Below, piece after piece: positions 53,404 to 61,883 of a DNA stretch of 64,000 nucleotides. Position 1 is the stretch's first letter; each line of letters starts with the position of its first letter. Both the position numbers and the translations under genes were made by a program. The stretch spans positions 134,687 through 198,686 of the forward strand of contig FR901028.1 in assembly GCA_000437555.1 (NCBI GenBank), in the 5' to 3' direction. Under the pieces are notes generated by a model. That model saw only the letters and a list, made by a program, of their open reading frames with translations. It was not told where the DNA came from and did not search any database. The DNA comes from Acidaminococcus sp. CAG:917 (GTDB lineage Bacteria > Bacillota > Clostridia > Christensenellales > CAG-917).

Positions 53404-53623
53404 TAATAGCACCATATATTTTTATTGTCAACAAAAAAAATAAAAAATTTTAAAAATTTTTTAAAAAATGACAAATTTATACGAAATAATACAAAAATAG
53501 TTAAATTTTTAACAAAAATGAGATATATAATAAAAATTTTCGTCACTTTTGTTAAAAATTGAACGATTTATATCATAAAAAGATATAAAATAAATTTGAT
53601 TTTATTATTTAAAGGAAAAAGGC

Positions 53624-53650
53624 AAAATAAAAACCGCTCTGCCGAGCGGT
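53624..53650 (-). terminator. Terminator of trxB
   Basis: Read on the minus strand, ACCGCTC pairs with GAGCGGT around a GGCA loop and is followed by TTTTATTTT. Confidence 0.85.
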
Positions 53651-53710
53651 ATAGAGTTTTCGTTTTAAAAGGATATTTTAAAATATTTAAACTTATATTT
53701 AATCTTTTGA

Positions 53711-54619
53711 TTATTTCAGACCGTTCTCCGTCAGATATTTTATCGCACTGTTTGCGGCAATCGCTCCGTCGGAAGCGGCGGTGATAACCTGTCTTAGGGG
53801 CTTTTGCCTTAAATCGCCTGCGACGAAAACGCCCTCGAATGCCGTTGACATATCGTCTTTTGTTATGACGTAGCCTTGAGCGTCGAGTTCGAGCCACTTA
53901 AACGATTCGGTTTCGGGCACTTGTCCCACTGCCACAAAAAGTCCGTCGACTTCCAAAGAGGAAAGCTCGCCCGTTTTCACGTTTTTTAAGGTGAGCGACT
54001 CCACACTGTCTCCTCCGTTGATGTTTTCGACAACGCTGTCCCAAATTATTTTTACTCCGCTTTTTAAAATTGCGTCGGCGAGTGCTTTTTCCGCTCTCAA
54101 AGCGTCTCTGCGGTGAACAAGGTAAACCTCGCTTGCAAAGTTTTTTAGATAGAGAGCGTCTTCAACCGCCGTGTTGCCGCCGCCGTTGACGGCGACTTTT
54201 TTGCCTTTGAAAAACGCTCCGTCGCAGGTGGCGCAGTATGAAACGCCTTTTCCCGTCAGCCTCGCTTCCGCTTCGAGATTGAGTTTTCTCGGATAAGCTC
54301 CCGTGGCGATAATGAGCGCACCGTATGAAATTTCGTCAGCGGCAAGTTTTACCTTTTTGTTTTTGGGGTCAACGTCTAAAACGCGGTCGAAAATAAACTG
54401 CGCTCCAAAGCCCTCGGCTTGGTTCATCATTTTCATTGCAAGCTCAAAGCCGCTTTCTTTATCCACGCCCGGATAATTTTCGATTTCGGACGTCAAAACA
54501 ATCTGTCCTCCGGGCGCTTGTTTTTCGATAACGGCGGTATTAAGTCCGCCCCTTGTTGCGTAAATTGCCGCACTGAGTCCTGCCGGACCGCCGCCGATGA
54601 TTACTAAATCATAATTCAT
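53711..54619 (-). CDS. trxB: Thioredoxin reductase (NADPH type)
   Basis: This 302-residue FAD/NAD(P)H enzyme has the FAD motif [15 protein letters not shown] at the N terminus and the redox-active CATC at C129/C132. The second dinucleotide motif is [15 protein letters not shown], followed by [12 protein letters not shown], whose arginines favour NADPH over ferredoxin-type relatives. [27 protein letters not shown] closes the FAD domain. It reduces thioredoxin and supports redox balance, possibly also peroxide defence. AAAGGAAG is the ribosome site. No thioredoxin gene is adjacent. Confidence 0.95.
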   Translation of the reverse strand: MNYDLVIIGGGPAGLSAAIYATRGGLNTAVIEKQAPGGQIVLTSEIENYPGVDKESGFELAMKMMNQAEGFGAQFIFDRVLDVDPKNKKVKLAADEISYGALIIATGAYPRKLNLEAEARLTGKGVSYCATCDGAFFKGKKVAVNGGGNTAVEDALYLKNFASEVYLVHRRDALRAEKALADAILKSGVKIIWDSVVENINGGDSVESLTLKNVKTGELSSLEVDGLFVAVGQVPETESFKWLELDAQGYVITKDDMSTAFEGVFVAGDLRQKPLRQVITAASDGAIAANSAIKYLTENGLK

Positions 54620-55026
54620 AGTGTCTTCCTTTAACTCTTAAGAGTTTACCGCATTTGCGGATTTAAATTTAATAATAAAACAAGTTTATAAAACAGTTTC
54701 ATATATTATAGTATATTGTAAACGTAAATACATATTAAATATTTTCCTGTTAACTGTCAAGTCAAATTGTTCGGGACTAAAACCGCTACGGGCGCACCGA
54801 TTCCGCCTGACGATTTTTGGAACTGGGGTTTTAAAAAAGCGGCGGTTTTTGCCGATATTTGCCGATAAAAGCTTAAAAATAAATTAAAAACGCATATTGA
54901 CAAAGCCTTTTGGCGGGGTTAAAATAAAGTGTAACATTCTTTTAGCTATTTAACCGACATTTTTTACGGGCAGAAATTCCAAAAAACAGTTCTAGAAAAA
55001 GGGCCTTTTTGAAAAAAGAGGAGATT
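54620..55026. other. Divergent spacer between trxB and the GLUG lipoprotein gene
   Basis: It holds the promoter and ribosome site of the lipoprotein gene on the right. A trxB promoter on the left could not be fixed. There is no gene in it. Confidence 0.5.
54897..54925 (+). promoter_or_regulatory. Promoter of the GLUG-repeat lipoprotein gene
   Basis: TTGACA (54897-54902), a 17-bp spacer and TAAAAT (54920-54925). A leader of about 95 nt follows. Confidence 0.7.
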
Positions 55027-58000
55027 ATGAGACACCCTTATAAGAATTTTAAAATATTAGTTCTCGCGCTCTTATTTATAGTTTTGGTGGGCGCATTAGT
55101 CGCTTGCAATACAGATACGGGCGACAAGGTTTCTGCGCCGACAGACGAGCCTATATCTTCACCGTCAGACGAAATTTTATCCGACGTTACATATTTTGAC
55201 CAGTCGCAGGTGATAGGAAGCGAACCGGACGTCACGTTCGGGATTGCCTCCGATGTATATCTTGACAATGAAAATATCGACGCATACGTTTCGGTTGCCG
55301 ACCGCAACGGCGAGAGAGTGGAGATAACGGTTGCGGAAACGGGTTTAGGCTTATACGAGATAGCCAAAGCGGAAGGGGAATATACGGCAGTCGAAACATA
55401 TTACATAACTTTGCTTGACGAAGCCGTTACGTTTGTCGACAGCGACGAAAGAGTGTTAAACTTTAACATCTACAAACCGCAAACAGTAGTGCTTGAAGAA
55501 AAAGAGGGGATTGTCGAACTCGAAGCAGGCGACTACTCGTTGGATGAAAAAGGCATTAAAGTAAATGACAACATAGGTGCGGGAAGCATTTTAAACGTTA
55601 AGTACGCAGACGGCACAAACGCCTATCTTAAAGTCAGCGAGGTTATACCTGCGGCAGACGGCAACGTGTTGGTGACGGTTGCTCCTACGATTGAAGAAAT
55701 TTATAAAAAACTCGACATTTATTCGGTTGAAAAATTCGACTGTTCACAACTTGACCTCGACGCTATCGACGGCGACAGCGTCATTTCGGGAATTCAGCAG
55801 TCGGATATGTTTTTGTCCTTTGCGTCGGCAATAGAGAGAGTGTCCGAGGCGACGCCCGCTCTCAGTCTTCCCGACCTTGACGATTTCACCATATCTTTTA
55901 AAGCGTCGGTCAACGACGACAAAAACATAGTCATCGACGCGGTTATTGCCTACAAGGGCGGATATACCGCGGGCGACCAAGTTGGCAAGCTTTACGTCGA
56001 ACTCAAATACAGCGGCGTCATATCCTACAACGTCAAAGCCAGCATTGTTGCGGAAGGTTTCGACGTCGATTACGACTTCGCAATCACGGCAAACACGTCT
56101 CACAAAATATCGCTTGCCGTTCAATGGCTTGACGCCTCCGACGACGTCATTATAGCTTCCGACGATGAGCTCAAAGAGGAGATAAGCCTCATTATGGCGG
56201 ATAAAAACAATATCCCCTCAAAAGTGCTCGGTGAGGCTAAAGAGTTCGGAAAAACGTTTGAAGTTCCGCTCTGCGAAGATTTTACATACGTCATTCCCAA
56301 TACTCCGATAACCGCAAACGTCGGCTTTAAATGGATAATAGGTCTTGAAGTTCAAGGCGAGATTTTCACCGATATGGAAATGACAAGCTCCGATACGCTC
56401 GGCGTTCGCTCCGTCACAAAGGAGGGCGAGGACAGCCAGGAGTTTTATCACGTCAAATCTAAAGACGCCAGCCCCGACCTTATGCTCATGGGCGAGGCTA
56501 CGATAAAGACAGGCGTCAGGATAGACGCATATTTCTCAATCGTTGGACTCAGCGACAACGTAAGGATAGGCATTAAAGGCGACGCAGGAATTTATCTTAC
56601 CGTCAAAGGTATCACCGCAGGCGTTGACGGCAGTGACGAAAAGATAGGCGTCGTTTACGGCGAAGTCGGATTCTTTGTCGGATATCAGGTCTACGGCAAA
56701 GTGTTCGTATCTTTTGATATAGTAGGCGACGAATACCGACTTAAACTTTTCGATTTCGGAACGGACGCGATTTATACGGGCTTTGTCGAAAACTCGTCCG
56801 TTATGAACGCCACTCCGCTAAAGACGATAAACGGCAATATAGGCAAGAGATTGCAAATCAATCAATTTGTCGTCAGTGAGTTCGGAATAGAGCAGATTAC
56901 TCTTTTAAAGAGCGATTGCAATTATGATATCAAAAACGGATATATCACTTATTTTAACGGACAGTTTTATATTACCACGGCGCTTCATCAATTCACCGAA
57001 GAAATAACCGTCACGCTCAAAGCGGACGAGACGATAACCAAAGTCATCACGATAAACTATGACGACGGCTACGTCGCACCCGAAGAGGACGAAACGGTAA
57101 GCACGGACGAACCGGAACAGGGAACGGGTGAGGTTACCGAGCCTGAAACTCCTGAAACGGGCGACGGCGAAGTGACACAGCCTGAAGAGCCCGAACAGGG
57201 CGAGACGACCGACCCCGAAGAGGGCGAAGTCACCCCCGAACAGCCGGAAACCGGTGACGGAGAGGTTACCGAGCCTGAAACTCCTGAAACGGGCGACGGC
57301 GAAGTGATACAGCCCGAAGAGCCGGTCATAGAAAACCTTGTTTCTACTTTGGAAATGTATGTGGACGGCGAACTTTACGACACGATACAAACTCAGTATA
57401 CGGTTTCCTATCCTTTGAGCGAGCCGACCAAATTCGGATATACGTTTAAAGGTTGGTATTTCGTAGACGAGCAGGGCAACAAGACAATTGCCACCACCAC
57501 GCTTTTGGGCAATCAAGTATATACTATGCCTTTCAACACGATTGACACGTTTACCGTGCAGGCGGTATGGGAAAAGACGTATAGCGATTATACCTACGTT
57601 TCCGTTCCGTCGGATATTAAGTCCATTTCCAAAAACGGAAAATATTTCTTCTTGAACGATATTGACCTCGGCGGTATAGTGTGGACTCCCGTCAGTGAGT
57701 TTAACGGAATTATCGAGGGCAACGGCAAGAAGATTTCAAACTTCACGATAGAAAGCTCAGACAGCTTTGTGGGATTTATCGCCGTCAATAACGGCACCAT
57801 AAACAACCTTAAAGTGTATGCCGACGTTAGCTTAAACTCTTTGGAAGAGGACGTCTATTGCGGAGTGCTCGCCGGTAAAAACAACGGAGTTATAAACGAT
57901 TGTTATACAAACGGCGACGTCAATGCGGTCATGAAAGGAAACGCGGTATTTGTTTCTGAATATAACGGATATTTCGGCGGCGTAGTCGGAGCAAACTACG

Positions 58001-58800
58001 GCAAAATTTACGGCACAGATACTTTGGCAAACGTATATGCTACAACAAACAACGTGCGTATAAATCTCTACGTCGGAGGTTTTGTCGGCGCGAACATGAG
58101 CGGCTTGATTTCCGATTGTTCGGCAAACAGCTATATCGAATCTTCAATCACCAATGCCGTTTCGGTGTGCGACTCGTATGCGGGCTTCTTTGCTGCATAC
58201 AATAAAGCGTCGATTTACAGCTCGCACGCAAGAGCGTATAAGACTCTCGACACCGATTTTGTCGGCGGTCTTGTAGCGGTCAACGACGGCACCATCTCTA
58301 AATGCTATTCGACGGGCAGCGTTACGGCAAACTCCAATCTCGGCGGTCTTGTCGGCGTAAACAATTCGACGGTAAACAACAGTTATTCCACCGTGACCGT
58401 AAGCGGTAAAGAAAAGACGGGCGGTCTTGTCGGAGCAAACTACGGCAAAGTCAGTTATACCTATGCCTCGGGCAAAGTGAGCGGCGAGCAACAGGTGGGC
58501 GGTCTTGTAGGATATAACGAGGGCACCGTTTCTTATTCGTTCGCCAAGGGCGCTGTTACGTCCACAAAAGATAATTGGATCACCAAAGAATGGGCGGGCG
58601 GTCTTGTCGGTCAAAACGAGGGCACCGTGTCAAACAGCTATCGCTCCGCGTCGCAGAATCTGAATCTTGCCGACGTCGAATGCACCGTAGGAACAAAGGC
58701 AACCGATTCCGTTATCAAGAGCGCATCTTTCTACAAAAACAATCTTAAATTCAGCACTTCAACGTGGAATATCACAAGCGGTCTTCCCACGCTCAGGTAA
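55027..58800 (+). CDS. Large surface lipoprotein with PE-rich linker, InlB-like repeat and GLUG repeats
   Basis: Taken from the ATG with GAGGAG 3 bp upstream (an in-frame TTG six codons earlier is ignored), the protein has 1257 residues. A signal with lipobox LVAC (cysteine 27) anchors it. Residues about 50-680 form beta-rich domains that I do not recognise. A linker rich in Pro/Glu/Thr (about 690-775) contains a near-identical 44-codon-spaced DNA repeat. Next comes an InlB B-type repeat (YTFKGWYFVDEQG), and then six or more GLUG-type repeats (for example TGGLVGANYGKVSYTYASGKV) to the end. GLUG repeats form beta-solenoids and occur in adhesins and bacterial surface proteins. There is no sortase motif. 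Adhesion or glycan contact is a guess. Confidence 0.85.
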   Translation: MRHPYKNFKILVLALLFIVLVGALVACNTDTGDKVSAPTDEPISSPSDEILSDVTYFDQSQVIGSEPDVTFGIASDVYLDNENIDAYVSVADRNGERVEITVAETGLGLYEIAKAEGEYTAVETYYITLLDEAVTFVDSDERVLNFNIYKPQTVVLEEKEGIVELEAGDYSLDEKGIKVNDNIGAGSILNVKYADGTNAYLKVSEVIPAADGNVLVTVAPTIEEIYKKLDIYSVEKFDCSQLDLDAIDGDSVISGIQQSDMFLSFASAIERVSEATPALSLPDLDDFTISFKASVNDDKNIVIDAVIAYKGGYTAGDQVGKLYVELKYSGVISYNVKASIVAEGFDVDYDFAITANTSHKISLAVQWLDASDDVIIASDDELKEEISLIMADKNNIPSKVLGEAKEFGKTFEVPLCEDFTYVIPNTPITANVGFKWIIGLEVQGEIFTDMEMTSSDTLGVRSVTKEGEDSQEFYHVKSKDASPDLMLMGEATIKTGVRIDAYFSIVGLSDNVRIGIKGDAGIYLTVKGITAGVDGSDEKIGVVYGEVGFFVGYQVYGKVFVSFDIVGDEYRLKLFDFGTDAIYTGFVENSSVMNATPLKTINGNIGKRLQINQFVVSEFGIEQITLLKSDCNYDIKNGYITYFNGQFYITTALHQFTEEITVTLKADETITKVITINYDDGYVAPEEDETVSTDEPEQGTGEVTEPETPETGDGEVTQPEEPEQGETTDPEEGEVTPEQPETGDGEVTEPETPETGDGEVIQPEEPVIENLVSTLEMYVDGELYDTIQTQYTVSYPLSEPTKFGYTFKGWYFVDEQGNKTIATTTLLGNQVYTMPFNTIDTFTVQAVWEKTYSDYTYVSVPSDIKSISKNGKYFFLNDIDLGGIVWTPVSEFNGIIEGNGKKISNFTIESSDSFVGFIAVNNGTINNLKVYADVSLNSLEEDVYCGVLAGKNNGVINDCYTNGDVNAVMKGNAVFVSEYNGYFGGVVGANYGKIYGTDTLANVYATTNNVRINLYVGGFVGANMSGLISDCSANSYIESSITNAVSVCDSYAGFFAAYNKASIYSSHARAYKTLDTDFVGGLVAVNDGTISKCYSTGSVTANSNLGGLVGVNNSTVNNSYSTVTVSGKEKTGGLVGANYGKVSYTYASGKVSGEQQVGGLVGYNEGTVSYSFAKGAVTSTKDNWITKEWAGGLVGQNEGTVSNSYRSASQNLNLADVECTVGTKATDSVIKSASFYKNNLKFSTSTWNITSGLPTLR
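57130..57317 (+). repeat. Internal direct repeat in the lipoprotein linker
   Basis: A segment of about 55 bp starting GAGGTTACCGAGCCTGAAAC at 57130 recurs at 57262 with only a few differences. It encodes EVTEPETPETGDGEV twice. The offset of 132 bp is in frame, so copy number can change without breaking the gene. Confidence 0.88.
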
Positions 58801-59294
58801 AGGCAACAGCTAAGAATTTTTAGAGGAAGTAAAACAAAAAGTTTAAAGCGAAAAACTTTTTACTATAAGACGAGAGGGCATAACTAAAGTTATGCCTTTT
58901 TGTTTTTATAAATTGTAAGATAATTTAAAGACTCGGGACGGAGCCGTCGTCTTTGGATAATGGCGGAAGTTAAAGGGGCGATAGCTTTTGCCACATCAAA
59001 GGTAACGTCAATTTTTTTCGTTCAAAAAGCACGGAAAACCTGCGTCCGTCTTTTAAAAAGCGCGGGAATTTAGCGGACAATTATTTTTTTTAACTTTACA
59101 ACTTAAAAACGATAATATATAATTATTAAATAACGGAAAAAATTGTTGCTTTACTTGTCTTAAATGACAGAGACGGTTGAATATGAGGTTAACAAAACCG
59201 AAACCGTTTAAATTATTTACGGCAACGGGATTTTTGCCGACGATTATTAAACGATATTTAAATAACTTAATTTATAAAAAGAGGCATTTTAGCT
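58801..59294. other. Spacer between the lipoprotein gene and asnS
   Basis: A terminator lies on the left. On the right is AT-rich sequence with TATAAT-like elements and an AAGAGG ribosome site for asnS. I looked for a T-box leader (AGGGTGGNACCGCG) and did not see one. Confidence 0.5.
58877..58903 (+). terminator. Terminator after the GLUG lipoprotein gene
   Basis: GGCATAAC pairs with GTTATGCC around a TAAA loop, followed by five T residues. Confidence 0.87.
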
Positions 59295-60686
59295 ATGAAA
59301 AACACGGATATCAAAGACATCTTGTGCAACTCAAAAGAGTATTTATCCAAAACGGTTATCGTTTGCGGTTGGGTAAGAACGATAAGGGATTCAAAAACCA
59401 TGTCGTTTATGGCAATCAACGACGGCACAACATTAAAGCATTTGCAGATTGTCATAGACAAGACAAAGTTTGACGAAAGCTTTATGAGCGCGTTCAGCGT
59501 AGGTTGTTCTGTCGAAGTCGAGGGCGTTTTGGTCGAGGGAGCAGTCCAAAAAGATTCCGTGGAGGTCAATGCCTCAAAAATTACTTTGCTCGGCGATTGT
59601 CCCGCCGATTATCCCTTGCAAAAGAAATATCACACTCTTGAATATCTGCGCTCCATTCCTCATTTGCGAGTCAGGACAAACACTTTCAACGCTATGCTCA
59701 GAGTGCGTTCGAAAATTTCTTTTGCCATTCACGAATTTTTTCAAAAGAACAATTTCGTTTACGTTCACACACCCATTTTCACAGGCAGCGATTGCGAGGG
59801 AGCGGGCGAGATTTTCAGGGTAACAAGCCTGAGCTTCGATAAAATCAAATCTTTTAAAACGGAAGAGGAATATTTAAAAGCGGACTTTTTCGGCAGACGT
59901 GCCGGTCTTACCGTGTCGGGACAGCTTGAGGGAGAGGTCGCCGCAATGGCGATGGGCAAAATTTATACTTTCGGACCCACGTTCAGAGCGGAAAACTCAA
60001 ACACGCCCCGTCACGCCGCAGAGTTTTGGCAGATTGAGCCTGAAGTTGCGTTTGCAAAACTTATGGACATCATAGAAATTGCCGAAAATATGATAAAGTA
60101 TATCATCGGCTACGTTTTGGACAATTGCAAAGAGGAACTTGCCTTCTTTGACGCAAACTTTGAAAAGGGACTCGTAGACAAGCTTACCAAGGTTGTGAAC
60201 AGCGATTTTGAAATATTAGATTATACCGACGCCATCGAGCTCCTCAAGAAAGCGGACGTCGAGTTTAAATACCCCGTCGAATGGGGGCTTGACCTTCAGA
60301 CGGAGCACGAGAGATATATAACCGAGAAAGTTTTCAATAAACCCGTGTTTGTCATCAATTATCCCAAAAAGATTAAGTCGTTCTATATGAAGCAAAACGA
60401 CGACGGTAAAACCGTTGCCGCCACCGACCTTTTGGTCCCCGGCGTAGGCGAGATTATCGGTTGTAGCGAGAGAGAGGCGGATTTCGATAAGCTCCTTTCC
60501 GCCATGAAGGAAAGGAATATGAACCTTGACGACTACAAAGGTTATATGGAACTCAGAAAATTCGGAAGCGTTCCTCACAGCGGTTTCGGACTCGGACTTG
60601 AGCGTATTATGATGTACGTTACGGGTATTCCCAACATCAGGGACGTTCAGCTTTATGCGAGAACGGCAAAAGATTTAATGGAGTAA
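59295..60686 (+). CDS. asnS: Asparaginyl-tRNA synthetase
   Basis: This 463-residue class IIb synthetase has an N-terminal OB-fold anticodon domain (VIVCGWVRTIRDSKTMSFMAINDG) and a class II catalytic core. Motif 2 is FGPTFRAENSNTPRHAAEFWQIEPE, and motif 3 is SGFGLGLERIMMYVTGIPNIRDVQLYAR. The N-terminal family feature MSFMAINDGTTLKHLQIV separates it from AspRS. The aspartate-ammonia ligase gene asnA follows 2 bp downstream, so asparagine synthesis and charging are co-expressed. An AAGAGG ribosome site is present. Confidence 0.96.
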   Translation: MKNTDIKDILCNSKEYLSKTVIVCGWVRTIRDSKTMSFMAINDGTTLKHLQIVIDKTKFDESFMSAFSVGCSVEVEGVLVEGAVQKDSVEVNASKITLLGDCPADYPLQKKYHTLEYLRSIPHLRVRTNTFNAMLRVRSKISFAIHEFFQKNNFVYVHTPIFTGSDCEGAGEIFRVTSLSFDKIKSFKTEEEYLKADFFGRRAGLTVSGQLEGEVAAMAMGKIYTFGPTFRAENSNTPRHAAEFWQIEPEVAFAKLMDIIEIAENMIKYIIGYVLDNCKEELAFFDANFEKGLVDKLTKVVNSDFEILDYTDAIELLKKADVEFKYPVEWGLDLQTEHERYITEKVFNKPVFVINYPKKIKSFYMKQNDDGKTVAATDLLVPGVGEIIGCSEREADFDKLLSAMKERNMNLDDYKGYMELRKFGSVPHSGFGLGLERIMMYVTGIPNIRDVQLYARTAKDLME

Positions 60687-60688
60687 AT

Positions 60689-61699
60689 ATGTATAAATTA
60701 AAGACACCGCAAAACTATCAATCTAAACTCACTATCAGGGAAACGGAAAAGGCCGTCAAGTTTGTCAAAGATACCTTTCAAAAAAAGTTTATAGAGGCTC
60801 TCGGACTTGAAAGAATTTCCGCTCCGCTTTTTGTCAAGAGCAGAACGGGCATAAACGACGACCTCAACGGAGTGGAAAGAGCCGTCCGTTTCGATATAAA
60901 GGAACAGGAAAACATCAGCGCGGAGATCGTTCACTCTCTCGCCAAGTGGAAGAGAGTGGCGCTCGCAAAATACGGATTCAACCCCGGCGAAGGAATTTAT
61001 ACGGATATGAACGCTATCCGCCGTGACGACCGCTGCGACAATCAACACTCCATTTACGTCGATCAATGGGATTGGGAAATGGTCATCACTCCCGAACAGC
61101 GCAACGTCGAGTTTTTAAAAGCCGTAGTCGTAAAAATCGTCAATGCTATATGCGACACGCTCGACGAAACGAAAAAGGCGTTCGATAAAATCGATCTTAA
61201 ACTCTCGAGAGAAGTGAAATTCATTACCACGCAGGAACTCGAGGATATGTATCCCGACAAAACTCCTAAAGAGAGGGAAAACCTTATCACGAGGGAATAC
61301 AAAACCGTGTTTTTGATGTGCATAGGCGGCGACCTCAAATCCGGCGAAAAGCACGACGGCAGAGCGCCCGACTACGACGATTGGAAACTCAACGGCGATA
61401 TTCTCTTTTGGGATAAAGTGCTCGGCGAATCCATTGAAATCAGTTCTATGGGAATAAGGGTGGACGGAACGGCGCTCCGTTCTCAGCTTGAAATGGCAGA
61501 CTGCGAGGACAGACTCTCCCTCGAATATCACAAGGGTATTTTGCAGGGCAAATATCCGCTCACGATAGGTGGCGGAATAGGGCAGTCAAGACTTTGTATG
61601 CTCTTGCTTCAAAAAGCACATATAGGAGAAGTGCAGGTGTCGCTCTGGCCGGACGAAATGGTGGAAGTCTGCCGCGCAGCAGGAATCCGGATTTTATAA
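60689..61699 (+). CDS. asnA: Aspartate-ammonia ligase (AsnA)
   Basis: This 336-residue enzyme makes asparagine from aspartate, ammonia and ATP. It is structurally related to class II AspRS/AsnRS cores. Family motifs include SAPLFVKSRTGINDDLNGVERAV, DMNAIRRDDRCDNQHSIYVDQWDWE and TIGGGIGQSRLCMLLLQKAHIGEVQVS. The length is that of E. coli AsnA. It is coupled to asnS (2-bp gap) and is followed by aspS after 184 bp. Confidence 0.97.
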   Translation: MYKLKTPQNYQSKLTIRETEKAVKFVKDTFQKKFIEALGLERISAPLFVKSRTGINDDLNGVERAVRFDIKEQENISAEIVHSLAKWKRVALAKYGFNPGEGIYTDMNAIRRDDRCDNQHSIYVDQWDWEMVITPEQRNVEFLKAVVVKIVNAICDTLDETKKAFDKIDLKLSREVKFITTQELEDMYPDKTPKERENLITREYKTVFLMCIGGDLKSGEKHDGRAPDYDDWKLNGDILFWDKVLGESIEISSMGIRVDGTALRSQLEMADCEDRLSLEYHKGILQGKYPLTIGGGIGQSRLCMLLLQKAHIGEVQVSLWPDEMVEVCRAAGIRIL

Positions 61700-61883
61700 T
61701 CAAATTTATCCGATATTATATTCTGAAGAAAGCGATAAGTTTTATTAAACCTAATCAAGGCTTCACGCTCAATCGTCAACAACAAATTGGCTAAACAATC
61801 CGTTTTAATTGCGGCGGACGGATAATATTTAAGAAATTCCGACAACACAAAAAGCCGAATACTCGGCAGAAATAAGGTGTGAT

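Larger units (their letters stand above)
53102..53710. other. Spacer with several hairpins and a possible tiny gene
   Basis: Between two terminators of convergent genes lie a TTGCCC/GGGCAA hairpin (about 53242-53266), a perfect 12-bp hairpin and a 16-codon frame with a strong ribosome site. About 200 bp of almost pure A/T follows. The tiny frame and hairpins are listed separately. Confidence 0.5.

Noticed and set aside
58901..59294. Possible T-box leader for asnS
   Set aside because: The conserved T-box sequence and a specifier stem-loop with an Asn codon could not be found.
59177..59473. 98-codon frame overlapping the start of asnS
   Set aside because: It overlaps the certain asnS start in another frame and has no ribosome site.
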